This document shows positions 34,031-46,440 of a stretch of DNA of 64,000 nucleotides, piece after piece. Source of the DNA: Cephalopachus bancanus (Eukaryota > Chordata > Mammalia > Primates > Tarsiidae). The notes beneath the pieces are model-generated. The model had not been told where the DNA came from. It ran no database searches and saw only the letters and a list, made by a program, of their open reading frames with translations. Positions within the stretch are counted from its first letter, which is position 1. Each line of letters opens with the position of its first letter. The stretch is from assembly GCA_027257055.1 (NCBI GenBank), contig JAPVLO010000039.1, positions 7,284,501 to 7,348,500 of the forward strand, given 5' to 3'. A program made the position numbers and the translations under genes.

Positions 34031-34328
34031 TTTTTTTTTTTTTTTTGAGTTGGAGTCTCACTCTGTCGCCCAGACTGGAGTGCAGTGGCCGCTCCCGGCC
34101 ACCGCAGCCTCGACCTGCTGGGCTCTGGCGATCCTTCCGCCTCAGCCTTCCAAGTAGCCGGAATTACAGGCATGCGCTACCACACCCGGCTGATTTTTTT
34201 TTTTTTTAATTTATTGTAGAGATGAGGTCTCGCTGCCCAGGCGGGTCTCGAACCCGCGGGCTCAGGCAATCCACTCACCTCAGCCTCCCAAAGGCGCGGG
34301 ATTGCAGGCTGAGCCACCGAGCCCGGCA
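34031..34328 (-). mobile_element. Alu SINE, full length
   Basis: Young-type antisense Alu with a catgtttttttt-type duplication at both ends (about 34028 and 34329). Confidence 0.93.
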
Positions 34329-34349
34329 CATGTTTTTTTTTAACCTGCT

Positions 34350-35073
34350 CTGAAATGGAAGCAGTTGAAGTGCTCCTGGTTTCTGGGATGGCTGAAGACT
34401 CTGTCTGAGGCTGAGACAGGGAACTAGTCCCTGGGTGGGCTGTCCACGTGGCCCATAGAAAAGGATCCTGGGTGGAACCCCAGATCACAGGGCCAGTGCT
34501 GGGGCCAGTGGGCTGGGGGTCTAAGAACCCAGAATGTCCCCATCCAGGAGTTTTAGGAGGACCCAAGCTTGTGGTGTGAACACAGCTTCAGGCCCAGGCC
34601 CTGTGTCCATCCCTACCATGGGGTCTGCAGCCACTGTCCACACACATGACAATCCCTGTAGCTGCCATTTTTGAACGATGGAAGAGGCTTCCCCAGAGCT
34701 TAGATCCCAGGGCCACCAAGGGAGGCTTCCTGGAGGAGGTAAGACTTGGACTTGAGAGGGTAGTGATGATGGGGAGTGCTGGGGAGGACCCTGGAAGGGT
34801 TGACTTGGGAGTGCAGGGTCAGGCTTCCCAGGGCTCAGGGCAGGTCTCACTGTCTCTTTCAGGCCAAGGGTAGCAGGAAGGGGAAACCTCAGGGCCCCCT
34901 TGTGTCCAGGCTGGTGGCTCGTCTTCCGGGCTGAGGGGTCAGGGTGAGACCTAAGGGTTTGGAGGCCCCAGGAGAGCGTCTGGCTGGTCTGAGAGATGAC
35001 CTGGCCAGGCAGGTGGTGAGGGCTGAGGGGGAGAGTGGCAAATGTGGGAGGTGGAATGGACTCTCCTCAGTTT
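34350..35073. repeat. Segmentally duplicated GC-rich sequence
   Basis: 34855-35045 matches 29490-29640, 53390-53560 and 61013-61090 (marker GGAAACCTCAGGGCCCC and relatives, then CAGGCTG and GAGAGCGTCTGGCTGGTC-like text). No credible coding frame of its own. Confidence 0.6.
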
Positions 35074-35489
35074 TGTTGCTAAAGCATGACATGGAGACTC
35101 AGAGATTGGGGGAGTGAAACACCTCTTTCAATGTCATCCTTGCAAGAACAGGAGCCTCTCAGGTGAGCAGGCACACCGGGGTGGTCACAGCTAACGTATT
35201 TATTCCCTGAAGTACAAGGTCCTCCCCTGGTTCCTGATTGGCTGAGTACTTCAGAGGTTACCTCACTTTCCCAGACGGCGCCTAAGCAGTAATTTTGTAC
35301 AAATAAGGCAAAACACAAGCAGTTTCTACACAAATAAGGTAAAGTACATGTTTCTAGATTCTGATTGGGTTTCAATGCTTATCAAAGGAAGTCTGCCAAA
35401 AGAGAAAACCTGCCAGGAAAGAAGGAAGGACCAGGAAGTGAAATAACAAACCGCCATTTTGAAAATGAATCACCATTTTGTTTCTTACA
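35074..35489 (-). mobile_element. 3' LTR of an env-bearing ERV
   Basis: On the minus strand it starts TGTAAGAAAC directly after a polypurine tract (aaaagaggagggaac, 35491-35505) and ends near AGCAACA. It contains a CCAAT box near 35240 and an aataaa signal near 35198. Confidence 0.72.
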
Positions 35490-35579
35490 GTTCCCTCCTC
35501 TTTTATTATTAAGCAATCATAATTTCATTTTCATTATAATTCAAGTTTGCTTAAAATTTTTCTAATAGCTTCTGACTTT

Positions 35580-37850
35580 TTTCCTCAAAATTTCATTCAG
35601 TTTCTATCATCATGAGATTATTAGGGGAATAATCTATGGGCCTTTGTTTATTAATAGCAGTTTCTATAAATCTTTGAACTAAACCTCTAACACAGGGAAT
35701 TATACAGCAACCTACAGGTGTTAATATTCCTGCTACAGTCACAAGGAAGGTTAAGATGGAGGCTATCATTCCTTTCCATTTTCCAAGCCAGCCTTCCAAC
35801 CAGTTTGTAAAAAGGATCATCAATTCCAGAATTTTCGGCCAATTCATTGGCCAGAGTAGTTAGCCCTTGTAGTGCCTTGGTGATAGTTCCATCAGGGTCT
35901 GTACTATGTGGAATAAAAGTACAACACTTCCCCCCAACATAACACAGATTCTCCCTTTCTCAGCTAGCATCATATCTAACACCATACGGTTTTCCCAAGT
36001 CATTCGACTAGTGGCATCCAGTTGCTCCACAATTCCTCTGACAGCATCTATAGTATAATTAATAAACCTTTGTTGGTTATAGTAAATATAATTAATCCAA
36101 TCTATATTCTTATTAATAGTTGACCACCTGAAGAGTGTAGGCTCAAATTCTGCAGCTATTTAGTTTCTAGCTTTAAATTCATTAGGGTCTCCTTGGGGAG
36201 TCCTATATAGCATCAATATATTTATTGGGATCAAATGATCCTTGTAATGACCTCTTGCTTTTGTCTTGAGGATGGATTTTTAGGTTGGAGCGAAATGCTA
36301 GGGTGAATGGAATGACCATGGAACCAAAGAACAGGTGCCAGTTCATTTGGGGGATAACAGGTCTCTAAGTTTCCTTCCTCCACTGTACCATCAAACATCT
36401 GCTTGAGGGATGTTAAAGTGAAAGTGGTTGCTCTCATGTACCTCTGAGGCATCCAGGACCTGAGTACAAGTCTGCAGATACCCTGCGGGAGTAATGAACC
36501 CTTCCCCCCATCTGGAGAGAGACAAGGAGTGATTCAACTTACCTGGACAAAATGAAGCCGGGCTCGGTGGCTCAGCCTGTAATCCCGCGCCTTGGGAGGC
36601 TGAGGTGAGTGGATTGCCTGAGCCCGCGGGTTTGAGACCCGCCTGGGCAACTTGGCGGGACCTCATCTCTACAATAAATCAAAAAAAAATCAGCCGGGCG
36701 TGGTGGCGCGCGCTTGTAGTTCCAGCTACTTGGAAAGCTGAGGCGGAAGGATCGCCAGAGCCCAGCAGGTCGAGGCTGCGGTGGCTGGGAGCGGCCACTG
36801 CACTCCAGTCCGGGCAACGGAATGAGACTCCAACTCAAAAAAAATAAAATAAATGAAGGGATTACCTTCGAATCTGGCTTCCGCAAGGCAGGATGAACCA
36901 AAACAGGCTCCTGCATGTCTTGTTTTCTAATGTATTCTTGTTTGGGTACAGGGCTATCATACAACTCATTCCAGTGGGGTCTGTATCCCAACCGACAAGG
37001 ACCGGAGCCATTTGAGCTTGCAACCATCCTATGACGCATGCATAGCAATCACTCTTATTTAGAGTGGATACTGTAAATTTTATCCATTCTATCCAGGCAT
37101 TTGTTTCCTTATAAACAGTTTTGAGTTCTATAGTCTGTTTTAAATCTTTGATTTCAACTATAGGTATCTTTCTGGGATCATTGCTAGGAGGTTATAACAA
37201 TCACTGGGGCTCAGGGTTGGTGTCAGTGTACCTTCAGCTACAGTTTTGACCAAAAGAAGGGTTAATCATCCTCGAAGGCCTCACCCTGAAACATTGCTCC
37301 CAACCCATATACTCGAGGCGCCACCTCAGACTTTTGATCTAAAGTCGCAGCAGCATTAATAGAAGCATAGGGTTGCATTCTAAATCTCTACAGGCTGCTG
37401 GTGGAATTCCCTTAAGTAAGTGTATTTTGGGCTTCAAGGACTGTAGAGGCTTCGTTATGTCACGGGGGGCTGCTGTCCAACCTTGAATTTGGGTTGTCCA
37501 CCATACATTATCCTGACTGGGACAAGGGCTCCTGTGGGTTTGGGGAGATTCTTCAAAGTTTTCAAAATCGAAATGCTCCTCACCTACATTTGGTTCAGGA
37601 TAAAGATATTTGTCTACCTGAGATAATTGTCTTTGCTTGCCTATGTTTCCACAACGCAAAATTTGGCATGCATCAAATTTTATAGCTTGAGGTGATGAGG
37701 TTTTAGTCACATTGATTACCAAGTTAGTATGAAAAGGATATGGCTTCACTTTGATTGTCTGTATATTAATGGCCCATAAAGTTACAATAGCAATAGAGGT
37801 CTGCAAGTAATTAGACATTTTCGTGGTTCTCAAAGGAAGAAACAATCCCG
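35580..37850 (-). pseudogene. ERV env gene relic, split by an Alu
   Basis: Reading leftward, a start at about 37818 gives a hydrophobic signal-like segment (LQTSIAIVTLWAINIQ) and a Cys-containing surface subunit. A second piece (37048-36850) is broken by an Alu. The transmembrane subunit follows, with CYVGGKCC near 35920, where class I ERVs usually have C-X6-CC (here X5). A heptad-like stretch, a membrane span and a GCCIIPC motif near 35700 come next, just before the polypurine tract and LTR. Stops and frameshifts lie between 36230 and 35850. No gag or pol is attached. Retroviral Env mediates entry; this copy is defective as it stands. Confidence 0.75.
36557..36850 (+). mobile_element. Alu SINE inside the env relic
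   Basis: Young-type Alu in the opposite orientation to env, with an aaatgaa duplication at 36550-36556 and 36851-36857. Confidence 0.92.
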
Positions 37851-38174
37851 TGGGTGTTCAGAATTAAGAGGCTCTTGACATAAATGTCTAATAAAACAGA
37901 TAGGTAAGACCATAAAAGCAGTCACTATATGTAGAATTATGAGAAGAATGTCAGGGTGGTGGGGTTGGAGTCCTGGGATTCAGAGTCTGGTTCTGGAGAA
38001 GAGTCAGGCAGGCACACCATAGGTGTTCAGGTCATGTATGTCCAGTGACTTTTTAAAATTTTGCTCACAATTTGTCTTGCTCCTATTCAAAGCTGAAAAT
38101 GTGTATGAAGTGGAAAAGGGAAACTTCCTCGTCTACTTCCCACTGGAAAGGGTAGTCTTTGGTAACTGTGACCT

Positions 38175-38505
38175 CCAAATTTTTAATTTTTAAGTTGGGG
38201 TCTCACTCTGTCACACAAGCCGTGGCATGATCACAACAACCACAGTTCAAGGCAGCCTTGACGTCCTGGGCTCAGGTGATCCTTCAACCTCAGCCTCCTG
38301 AGTAGCTGAGACTACAGGCGCCTGCCACCATGCCTGGCTTTTTTTCCCCTGGATGCAGCAAATAACGGGTCATGGGCTTTTTTTTTTAAGAGACGAGTTC
38401 TTGCCATGTTGTCCAGGTTGGTCTTGAACTCCTAGGCTCAAGCAATCCAACCCCCTTGGGCTCCCAAAGTGTTGGCATTACAGGCCTGAGCCACTGCACC
38501 CACCC
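38175..38505 (-). mobile_element. Old Alu shared with the paralogous copy
   Basis: Diverged antisense Alu with an internal ~45-bp insertion. Present at the same place in the paralogue, so it is older than the duplication. Confidence 0.8.
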
Positions 38506-38753
38506 TTACTTCCACACTTGAATGTTGACACAATGCAGAGTGGAGGACACGAGGGTCAGAGGTGAGGTGCCAGTGAGAACTCACTGTGTTTCTCACAGGG
38601 GAGGCAGGGAGCCTCCTGTCCCCATTCATTGGGGCGCTTGGAGAGGACCCTGTCCTCGTGAATTTTTCTCTCTTTGTAAGCAGGAGCAGGGCAAACAGGG
38701 ACCAGAACACGCAGTGGAAAGGCTGGTGAGGGAGTGGGCAAGAATCAGGTCCT

Positions 38754-39336
38754 GGCCGGGCTTGGTGGCTCAGCCTGCAATCCCACAATTTGGGAGGCCG
38801 AGGGGAATGGATTGCCTAAGCCCACGGTTTGGTGTTTTTTTTTTGAGTTGGAGTCTCAGTCGGTCGCCCAGACTGGAGTACAGTGGCTGCTCCCGGTCAC
38901 CGCAACCTCGACCTGCTGGGCTCCGGCGATCCTTCCGCCTCAGCTTTCCTAGTAGCCGGAATTACAGGCATGCGCTACCACGCCCGGCTGATTTTTTTGA
39001 TTTATTGTAGAGATGAGGTCTCGCTGCCCAGGCGGGTCTCGAACCCGCAGGCTCAGACAATCCACTCACCTCAGCCTCCCAAAGGCGCGGGATTACAGGC
39101 TGAGCCACCGAGCCCGGCTAGCCCATGTTTCTAGATCAGACCGGGGCAACTTGGCGAGACATCGTCTCTACAATAAATTAAAAATTAGCATGGCATGGTA
39201 GCGCGCGCCTATAGTTCTGGCTACTTGGAAAGCTGAGGCAGAAGGATCACTGGGGTCCAGCAGGTGGATGCTGGGATGGCCGTGAATGTGCCACTGCACT
39301 CCAGCCTGGGCAACGGAGTGAGACTCCAATTCCAAA
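38754..39336 (+). mobile_element. Host Alu split by an antisense Alu
   Basis: Sense Alu pieces at 38754-38830 and about 39131-39336 around a complete antisense Alu. Confidence 0.85.
38831..39119 (-). mobile_element. Inner antisense Alu
   Basis: Young-type Alu. The target copies agcccacggttt (38819-38830) and agcccatgttt (39120-39130) lie in the host Alu. Confidence 0.88.
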
Positions 39337-40511
39337 AAAAAAGGATTCAGGTCCTGATGACCTCCCCCTCCTCCAACTTCAACTTCTCCTTGAGCACCCC
39401 CACCCCAGGACACACCACACGTGGCCCCAGCCCAGGACTCCCCAGGTACTGATCCTGGTCGAGATGGCCTCCTGGCCCGCAAAGCATTCAAGTCTGGGTG
39501 CTTCAGGGAAAGAGAGGCCAGAGCCGACAGTTACTTGGCCAAACCCGTTGTGGGCCCCGTGGGCTTGGGCTCAGGGATGGGGGTATGGAGCTGTCAGGGG
39601 ATGCCTGGATGGAGGAAGAATGGAACAGGTGGTGGCAATGACCTCAGGCCATCCCACAGATTGGGCCCGTGATGGCACTGTGGAGATCAAGGTCCCAAAA
39701 GGTGCTAACACAGGGACCAGAGGAAAACACCAGGACCCTCAGATGGCCCTTCCCGCCGAGCTCAGGGGGAAGCACGGGCCTTGAGCCAGACCCCAACCAG
39801 TTCTGCCCTTGGTGGAGCCCACCTGAGGCCTCAGGTCGGGAGCTTCCTCTTTGAGCTCTGTGACTTCCAGGTCATGGGGACCTCACTCACCACCCCTGGG
39901 TTGGTTGCGAGATCCCCAGAGGTCCACAGTGTCGGGCGGGCCAGTGAGAGCAGTCAGAGTGAGAGCCCGGCACACTGCAGAGGGAGCGCTAGGTTCTGGG
40001 GAATCCAGGTCTGTCTGAGTCCTTGAACACTGCTCCCACCAAGCTCGAGACCCCTGCAGGAGGGTGGGGGCTGAGGGATCCGGTGATTCCCTTAGAGCTC
40101 CAGGTTTCAGGTGTCTGGGGACACCCCCCTCTCAGGCATTCCAGAGTTTCAGTCCAGGGGAAGCAGTCAATCCCCATTCCTTCTCACAGGGCACTTTGGA
40201 CTTTAGGCCTCCTTGGTTCCCCTGTCTACTAGGGAATCCACCAGGGTTCTGCTCCTGTGCCAGGAAGTGGTGGCTGGACGTGACCAGGGCTGGCTGATGT
40301 GAGGCAAGATATTGTGACTCTCATCAAGGAGACGATGACTGCGGGTGTTCATCTTATCAACATCTTCTCAGGGTAACCCCGCTCACTCCTGTTGGGACAA
40401 AAGTCCAAGTCATCTTTTTTTCTCATACCTGGATTCCCTGGGCGCCCTTGGGATCTCCAAAACCACAGCAGATTGTAACCTCACAAGGACCACACCTGGA
40501 GGGGTCACCAG

Positions 40512-40905
40512 TAATAACAGAAAAGCTTTAGAAAAATTAAATTTAGTAGAGTTTATTTGAGTAAAGCAGCGATTCATGAATTGGGCAGCTCCCAGAACTT
40601 GTGAATGTTCAAGAGCTTTGCCCAGCAGAGTGGGCAGGCAGTATTTATAGACAGAAAAAGAAAACGTCGTACAGAGATAGTATGATTGGTCACAGTTCAC
40701 AGCTTGCCTTGTAGACTCGTTTATGCCATTTGCAGCCTTTGATTGCCTGAAAGCTTGACTGCTGTGATTGGCTGAGACTTGACTACTTGTTACAAGAATA
40801 TACTCTCAAGTGAGGCTGCAGTTTGTTTACGTATGAAGTTATGTTACTGTTCACTATGCATTGAAGCAGTTTGAGGCCAAATACTCTGTTCTGAGAGATC
40901 GATCA
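40512..40905 (-). mobile_element. 3' LTR of the provirus
   Basis: Minus-strand LTR with CCAAT boxes, a TATA-like TATAAATAC near 40645 and tcaaataaac polyadenylation text near 40553, followed by a T-rich U5. Paired with the LTR at 50805-51165. Confidence 0.65.
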
Positions 40906-40999
40906 AAACTTTGGGCACTGACACCACTTCCTATCATTATAATAATAGACTGTATTTGTTCTCAGTATGGAATTCATAATGTCAAATTATTTGGGGGAT

Positions 41000-43286
41000 T
41001 CTTTATGATTTCTTCATGTTGCTATTCTAACCATAATTAGAGTATCTGTTGCATAAAGTATGGCTGCATACAAGCATTTAAGATTTTTGAGGGAATACAA
41101 AACATTAGGGAGATTCTTATGATGGCTATCAGGGGGATAACTCCAAGAAACGAAAGTACACTCCTTAATGGGAGTTACTCACCCTGAACAAACTTCAAAC
41201 AATCAAAGTTCAGGCGATAAGGACAGTTCAACAGTATGAGATTCCAAGTGGTCATAATCTTTGTTTGGGGCATGATGGCAGTTAGAGAGCCTAGTTCACT
41301 GTGAAATGATTTGAAGAGTATACACTGGTGTGGTCAGCCTGGAAATACAAGTCATAGTAACCCGAAGACTCACTAGAAGAATTGTAAGCTTTAGAAAAAC
41401 TTGGCTAGCCAAGCTTGTTGTCCGCCATTCAGGACATCTGCAAAACAACTATTAGCTGCTGCCATAAACACATCATGTGTTCCTTTCCCCTGAGACATTG
41501 TCTTAAGTATTTGATGGCAGTGTCTAAAGAAACAGCAGTATCCACTACCTTTCCAGTGAAGCTTTCTAGTAGTAAAATCAGGGAAATGTTCGTACAACAT
41601 TCAGTTTTTTCCAGCACCATAAATAAGTACCCTGCAGGGGCAGAGAGGAGCTTTTAAGCTGTGTGATGTTCCATTAAGTGTTTTGATTAACAGGAATGTT
41701 TTCATCCACCTTTCAGAAAGTGGCTTCTACCTATGCGGGGGTACCCAAAAAAACCCAGAATTGTTTTCTGGAGGGTGGGCTCCTTATAGTACAGTCTTCC
41801 CCCACTAGGTGAGTATTCTTGGAACTCATAGGCATTCATGTACCAGTCAGCATTGTCAGAGACTGCGTTCAGCTTCGTTGAATTTTTTGTGGGGTGGGGG
41901 GATTCTTTCAATACATTTGCTCATTTCATGATAGGTGATTGACAAGGGCGTCTGCTCACACCTCAAAAACTCAGCAGTTTTTGACCAAAAACAGCATGAC
42001 CCCTGTGTCCCACCCTCCCTATTCATCCAAGTGACTTTTTTTGTTGTTTGTTTCCCCGGATGAAAAAAGTCCTCAAAGGGAAATGTTTTGCCGATGGAAG
42101 AGGTAAAACTAAAAACAGCAGAAGAACTAAAAGGCATCAAAATGGATGAGTTCAAAAACCGTTTTGAGCTGTAGAAAAGGTGCCTCAATAGATATATTGC
42201 ATCAGACAGAGACTTGGAAGGTGACTGAAGTTTAAACATGTAAGAATAAATACACAATTTTTTAATAAATAAATTCCAGGTTTTTGGGGTCCCCCTTTGT
42301 ATATGAACTCCTGGGAGATCTCACTGGCTACAAAATTTTAAAAACGTACCCATGTCATAAATTTGCTTCAGATTCCATACGGCTGCCACCATACTACCAC
42401 CAAGAATGGGATTCAGGAACCCTATTGGAACCTTTCCTCAGTGGAAACTCACTTATTTTTGTCTGTTTTGAGGTTGGTACTAATTTTGGCTACTGACCGT
42501 TTTGACTTGTGAGGTATTATGGGAACTTTCAGTGAAAGCTATTTGGAAGGCAAGCGTGAGATGAGCCAAACAGCAAGATCTGAATGAGCGAGAAGCAGAA
42601 GAGAGTCAGCAAATCCTCAGCAGATCCAAAGCAGGCCCTTGGAGGTGGAAAACAGGGGACCCTAGTGAAGTCTGAGCAGAGGTCAGTTTAATTCGTCCAT
42701 CATAAGACTACATAGCTCCTGAGCAAGGTTTAGTGGGAAACTTACTTTCTGTGATCTGTTTATAGCATGCTGTATGGGTGCAAAACCACATTCAGTGAAA
42801 GGGGACCTTACTGGATTTAATCTTCTGACGTCACACAAGCAGCTTTCATACCCACATAGGTAGTCCCCAGGTCTTGAGCTCATGACACGTGGGAGGACAG
42901 TGTACCTTTTGCAGGTATCACTCGGATAAGTTTTCTATAATCGGTAGTGATTGGGTTATTGATTGGAAGGTCAGGGTATTATTTTCAGTGAGTTTAGGAA
43001 AGCAAGTAGCAGCGATGTGTAGAAGAATATCCAGCTTAGTTTTACACTTTTCCTTGGGGTTTCAAGGTGACTCTCATTGGGAACACAGAGAGGCACTGGC
43101 ACTAAGGGAATTGTTTCTTGATTTGATGAGTCCACACACTCGACAGTTGCTCTGGTTTCTTGCTAGAACATAAACCTTTGCTAAAGCCATCATCAAATTA
43201 TGGTCCCACAGATTCTCCTGCAGGGAAAGGAAAATAAGTATGATAGCTAGAAATAGGAGAAAGAGGAAAAAAGGTACGGCTTTCAT
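41000..43286 (-). pseudogene. Provirus env relic
   Basis: Starts at 43286 with a strongly hydrophobic signal-like stretch (FFLFLLFLAIILIFLSL), then a surface-subunit-like region with NLWDHNLMMALAKVYVLARN and a Cys-X2-Cys (CRVC). Several further minus-strand fragments follow with stops and frameshifts, ending before the 3' LTR. The position between pol-like sequence and the LTR fits env. Confidence 0.5.
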
Positions 43287-43662
43287 GAGGGCAGAAAAGT
43301 CTTGATCTGGGATCTTGGAATGCTGCTCACACGTAAGCTGCTGTCTGCTTCTGGCAGAAACACTTCCCTGGGCAGCTTTACCTTAAGTTCTCCAACAGGT
43401 GAAGAATCCCAGTAGTTTGGAGGGGTCCTTTTTAACTGAGACATATGAACCCAAGCTTAGAGGCCCTGAGGTAGTGAAGATACCTCAGTATGATCGCCCC
43501 AATGGAACTCTTGTGTTTCTCTGGTGTGCTCTCCAAAAGATCCAGTCTCCATTCTACATCATTAAAGGTCTGATTGTCATCAACTTGTGGGTTGAAGGGC
43601 TCTTTTTTTAACCTGGTGAAAATATGTTTTGACATAATTCATTAAATCCTTACATTAGTACA

Positions 43663-43955
43663 CCAGGTGCGGTGGCTCATGCCTGTAAGCCCAGCAATTT
43701 GGGCAGCTGAGGCAAGAGGATCTCTTGAGCCCAGAAGTTTGAGACTACCCCAAGAAATATAATGAGACCTCGTCTCTACCAAAAATCAAAGAGTTAGTTG
43801 GGCATGGTAGTGTGCACCGGTAGTCCTAGCTACTCAGGAGGCTGAGGTAGGAGTATTACTTGAGCCCAGGAGTTTGAGCCTGCGGTGAGCCATAATTATG
43901 CCAGTGTACTTCCGTCTGGTTGTCAGAGCGAGACTCTAAATCAAAATAAAAAAGC
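43663..43955 (+). mobile_element. Old Alu, shared with 60153-60470
   Basis: Diverged sense Alu inside the provirus. The same Alu occurs in the duplicated provirus remnant. Confidence 0.85.
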
Positions 43956-44160
43956 ACAGCAAAAAAGACTTGTGCTGAGTCTTGTCAGAGCCCATAAAAG
44001 TAGGAGATGTGAGCTTCTACTATTAGGCCATACGCCTTCCAGTACCTGTTTCACAAGGGTCATTCTGTGTTTCTCGTGGGAGTGGGCCTGATTGCCATGA
44101 ATTGGTCATACCTTTGACCAAAGCAATGCAATCAATTTTGTCTTTTTTTTTTTTTTTTTT

Positions 44161-44203
44161 ACCTAACACCGTTGCATTTTCTTTACCTAACACCGTTGCA
44201 TTT
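44161..44203. repeat. 22-24-bp tandem direct repeat
   Basis: acctaacaccgttgcatttt and its copy lie side by side, separated by a few bases and preceded by an 18-base T run. The paralogous site at 60655-60975 carries an antisense Alu flanked by tgtcattgtgctt. Confidence 0.75.
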
Positions 44204-44306
44204 GTAGTACATGATTTAATTATTTCACAACTCGTCCAGTGAAAGGAGTCCCTCTATCACTGGAGATTTTTTCCCAGGAATTCCCTATTAGTGAAACATA
44301 TTTTCT

Positions 44307-44600
44307 TTTTTTTTTTTTTTATCGAGTTGGAGTCTCACTCTGTCGCCCCGACTGGAGTGCAGTGGCCGCTGCCGGCCACCGCAGCCTCCACCTGCCGGGC
44401 TCCGGCGATCCTTCCGCCTCAGCCTTCCTTCCGAGTAGCCGGAATTACAGGCGCACGCTACCACGCCCGGCTGATTTTTTGATTTACTGTAGAGGTGAGG
44501 TCTCGCCGCCCAGGCGGGTCTCGAACCCGCGGGCTCAGGCAATCCACTCACCTCAGCCTCCCAAAGGCGCGGGATTACAGGCTGAGCCGCCGAGCCCGGC
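44307..44600 (-). mobile_element. Alu SINE, full length
   Basis: Young-type with duplication gaaacatattttct at 44293-44306 and 44601-44614. Confidence 0.95.
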
Positions 44601-44614
44601 GAAACATATTTTCT

Positions 44615-45997
44615 AATAGTGTCTTAGCTACTGTTACTGCAGCAGCCTTTCTGCATGGGAAAGCTACTCAAGTAGAAAGCATGTGTTGCAGACAGCAGTT
44701 GAATGAAATCCATCTTTTAGTGTTCACGTGACTCAGAAGGTGCTGGAAACGTAACCCCTGAGGCCTTTTCTCATGAGAATCACAGGCTTCATGCCCCTAA
44801 CATTAGATACAAATCATTTTAGCAATTTTGGAACCATCACCCCGCTGATATTTTTTCATAATGTAGACACCGTTTTGTCTCCTCCATGATAAGTCATGAA
44901 ATGCAGAGCTTTAAATAATGAAAGCTTAAAGGACTCAGGAAGGACCAGGAAGTCATCCAAGTTCTCCATGAGTCCATGCTTAACACTGAATTTTCATTCT
45001 TTAAATACCAATTTTGTTTCTCTAATTCAGGTGCATAGTACTGTGTATTAATAGGTTATCACAGGTAATTTGAATTGATTCAATATTATGGAGTTCATTC
45101 AAATTGCATATCATAATAATTTTGCTACTGTCTGATTTAGCACAAAAATCTTCCAGATCATTTCTTTGGTGTTTAATTAATTCTTGTTCTGCTTGATGTT
45201 AGGTTAGCAGTTTCATAAACCTTTCAGTTTCTTCATCAGAGTTCTTGGAATTCTTACATGGTCCAATGGAATCATCTTAAGTGATCAGAAACCAGTGCTT
45301 GTCAGAGTCATTTCCATAAATCTCCTTGGACATGAAACACTTTAACCTTATATAGCTGTTGCTCAGGAAAGCACAAGAGTAAACAATTACCTGTCTGTAA
45401 ATGACAAGACTTAAAATGGTCACAGGTAAATGTCTGATGAGAATTCAATATAATAATGACAAAATTGACAAGGAAGTTTCTTTTTTCTGTTGCATACAAC
45501 ATTTTCAGATAATAAATAAAATTGAGAGCAATCTCTAAAACACATATTAATAACACATCAATTGTACCTCAAAAGGCTTAAGCATTACTTATTACTGGAC
45601 AATGCTTCCCATATCATTTAATATGTCAAATAAGCTCAATTAGCATAATAGCTCTTTTTATAAGAAGAGAAATCCTTTGGAAATGTTCCAAGGGCCCATC
45701 TGCAAAGTTAACTCAAGTCCATACAAAAACTTAATTTGGACTTCGATTTTGGGAGATTTGTCAAAAATATCAAGGTCCAAAACACTTTCTCAAAATAGGG
45801 TCACAGGTCACTGTGAACAATAGTTATTTATGCATTTTTACCCAAAAAGGTAATTAAATACATCAAAGGCAATTACAGCAAGTAATATAGAAAATAATCT
45901 TAGCTCTTTTAGAAATAATTGGGTTTTCTTAAGTGATCAAAAGCCTGCTAAAGACAACATGAAGCACAGGAAATTATCTTGGTAAAACACAAAATCT
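44615..45997. other. AT-rich provirus interior
   Basis: Non-Alu provirus sequence with no readable motif. Confidence 0.35.
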
Positions 45998-46283
45998 GCC
46001 GGGCTCGGTGGCTCAGCCCGTCATCCCGCGCCTTTGGGAGGCTGAGGTGAGTGGATTTCCTGAGCCCGCGGGCTCAAGACCCACCTGGGCGGCGAGACCT
46101 CATCTCTACAATAAATTAAAAAATCAGCCAGGCGTGGTAGCACATGCCTGTAATTCTGGCTACTCGGAAGGCTGAGGCGGAAGGATCGCCGGAGCCTAGC
46201 AGGTCGAGGCTGCGGTGGCCGGGAGCGGCCACTGCACTCCAGTCTGGGCGACAGAGTGAGACTCCGACTCAAAAAAAACAAAA
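45998..46283 (+). mobile_element. Alu SINE, full length
   Basis: Young-type Alu (GCCGGGCTCGGTGGCTCAGC) with an AAACAAAACAAAACC tail. Confidence 0.92.
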
Positions 46284-46440
46284 CAAAACCACTAAATCTT
46301 TGTTTCCTAGACCAATTATTAATATCTAAAAGATAAGACTTTTCACAATTGCAGACCAATATTAAGAGCAGACCAATACTTGAAGAAAACCTTATTGTTT
46401 TAACAAAGAGAATCACATTTTAGTTTTGCGTCAGTTTACT

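Larger units (their letters stand above)
37950..40505. repeat. Segmentally duplicated sequence, paralogous to 57950-60065
   Basis: Collinear with 57950-60065 through unique text, an old shared Alu (38175-38505 versus 58505-59110) and one ~0.7-kb unit (marker at 39672 versus 59655). The younger Alus differ between copies: 58092-58379 is absent here. Confidence 0.85.

Noticed and set aside
35593..37845. An intact captured (syncytin-like) env gene
   Set aside because: An Alu splits the surface subunit and the region 35850-36230 has stops in all useful frames.
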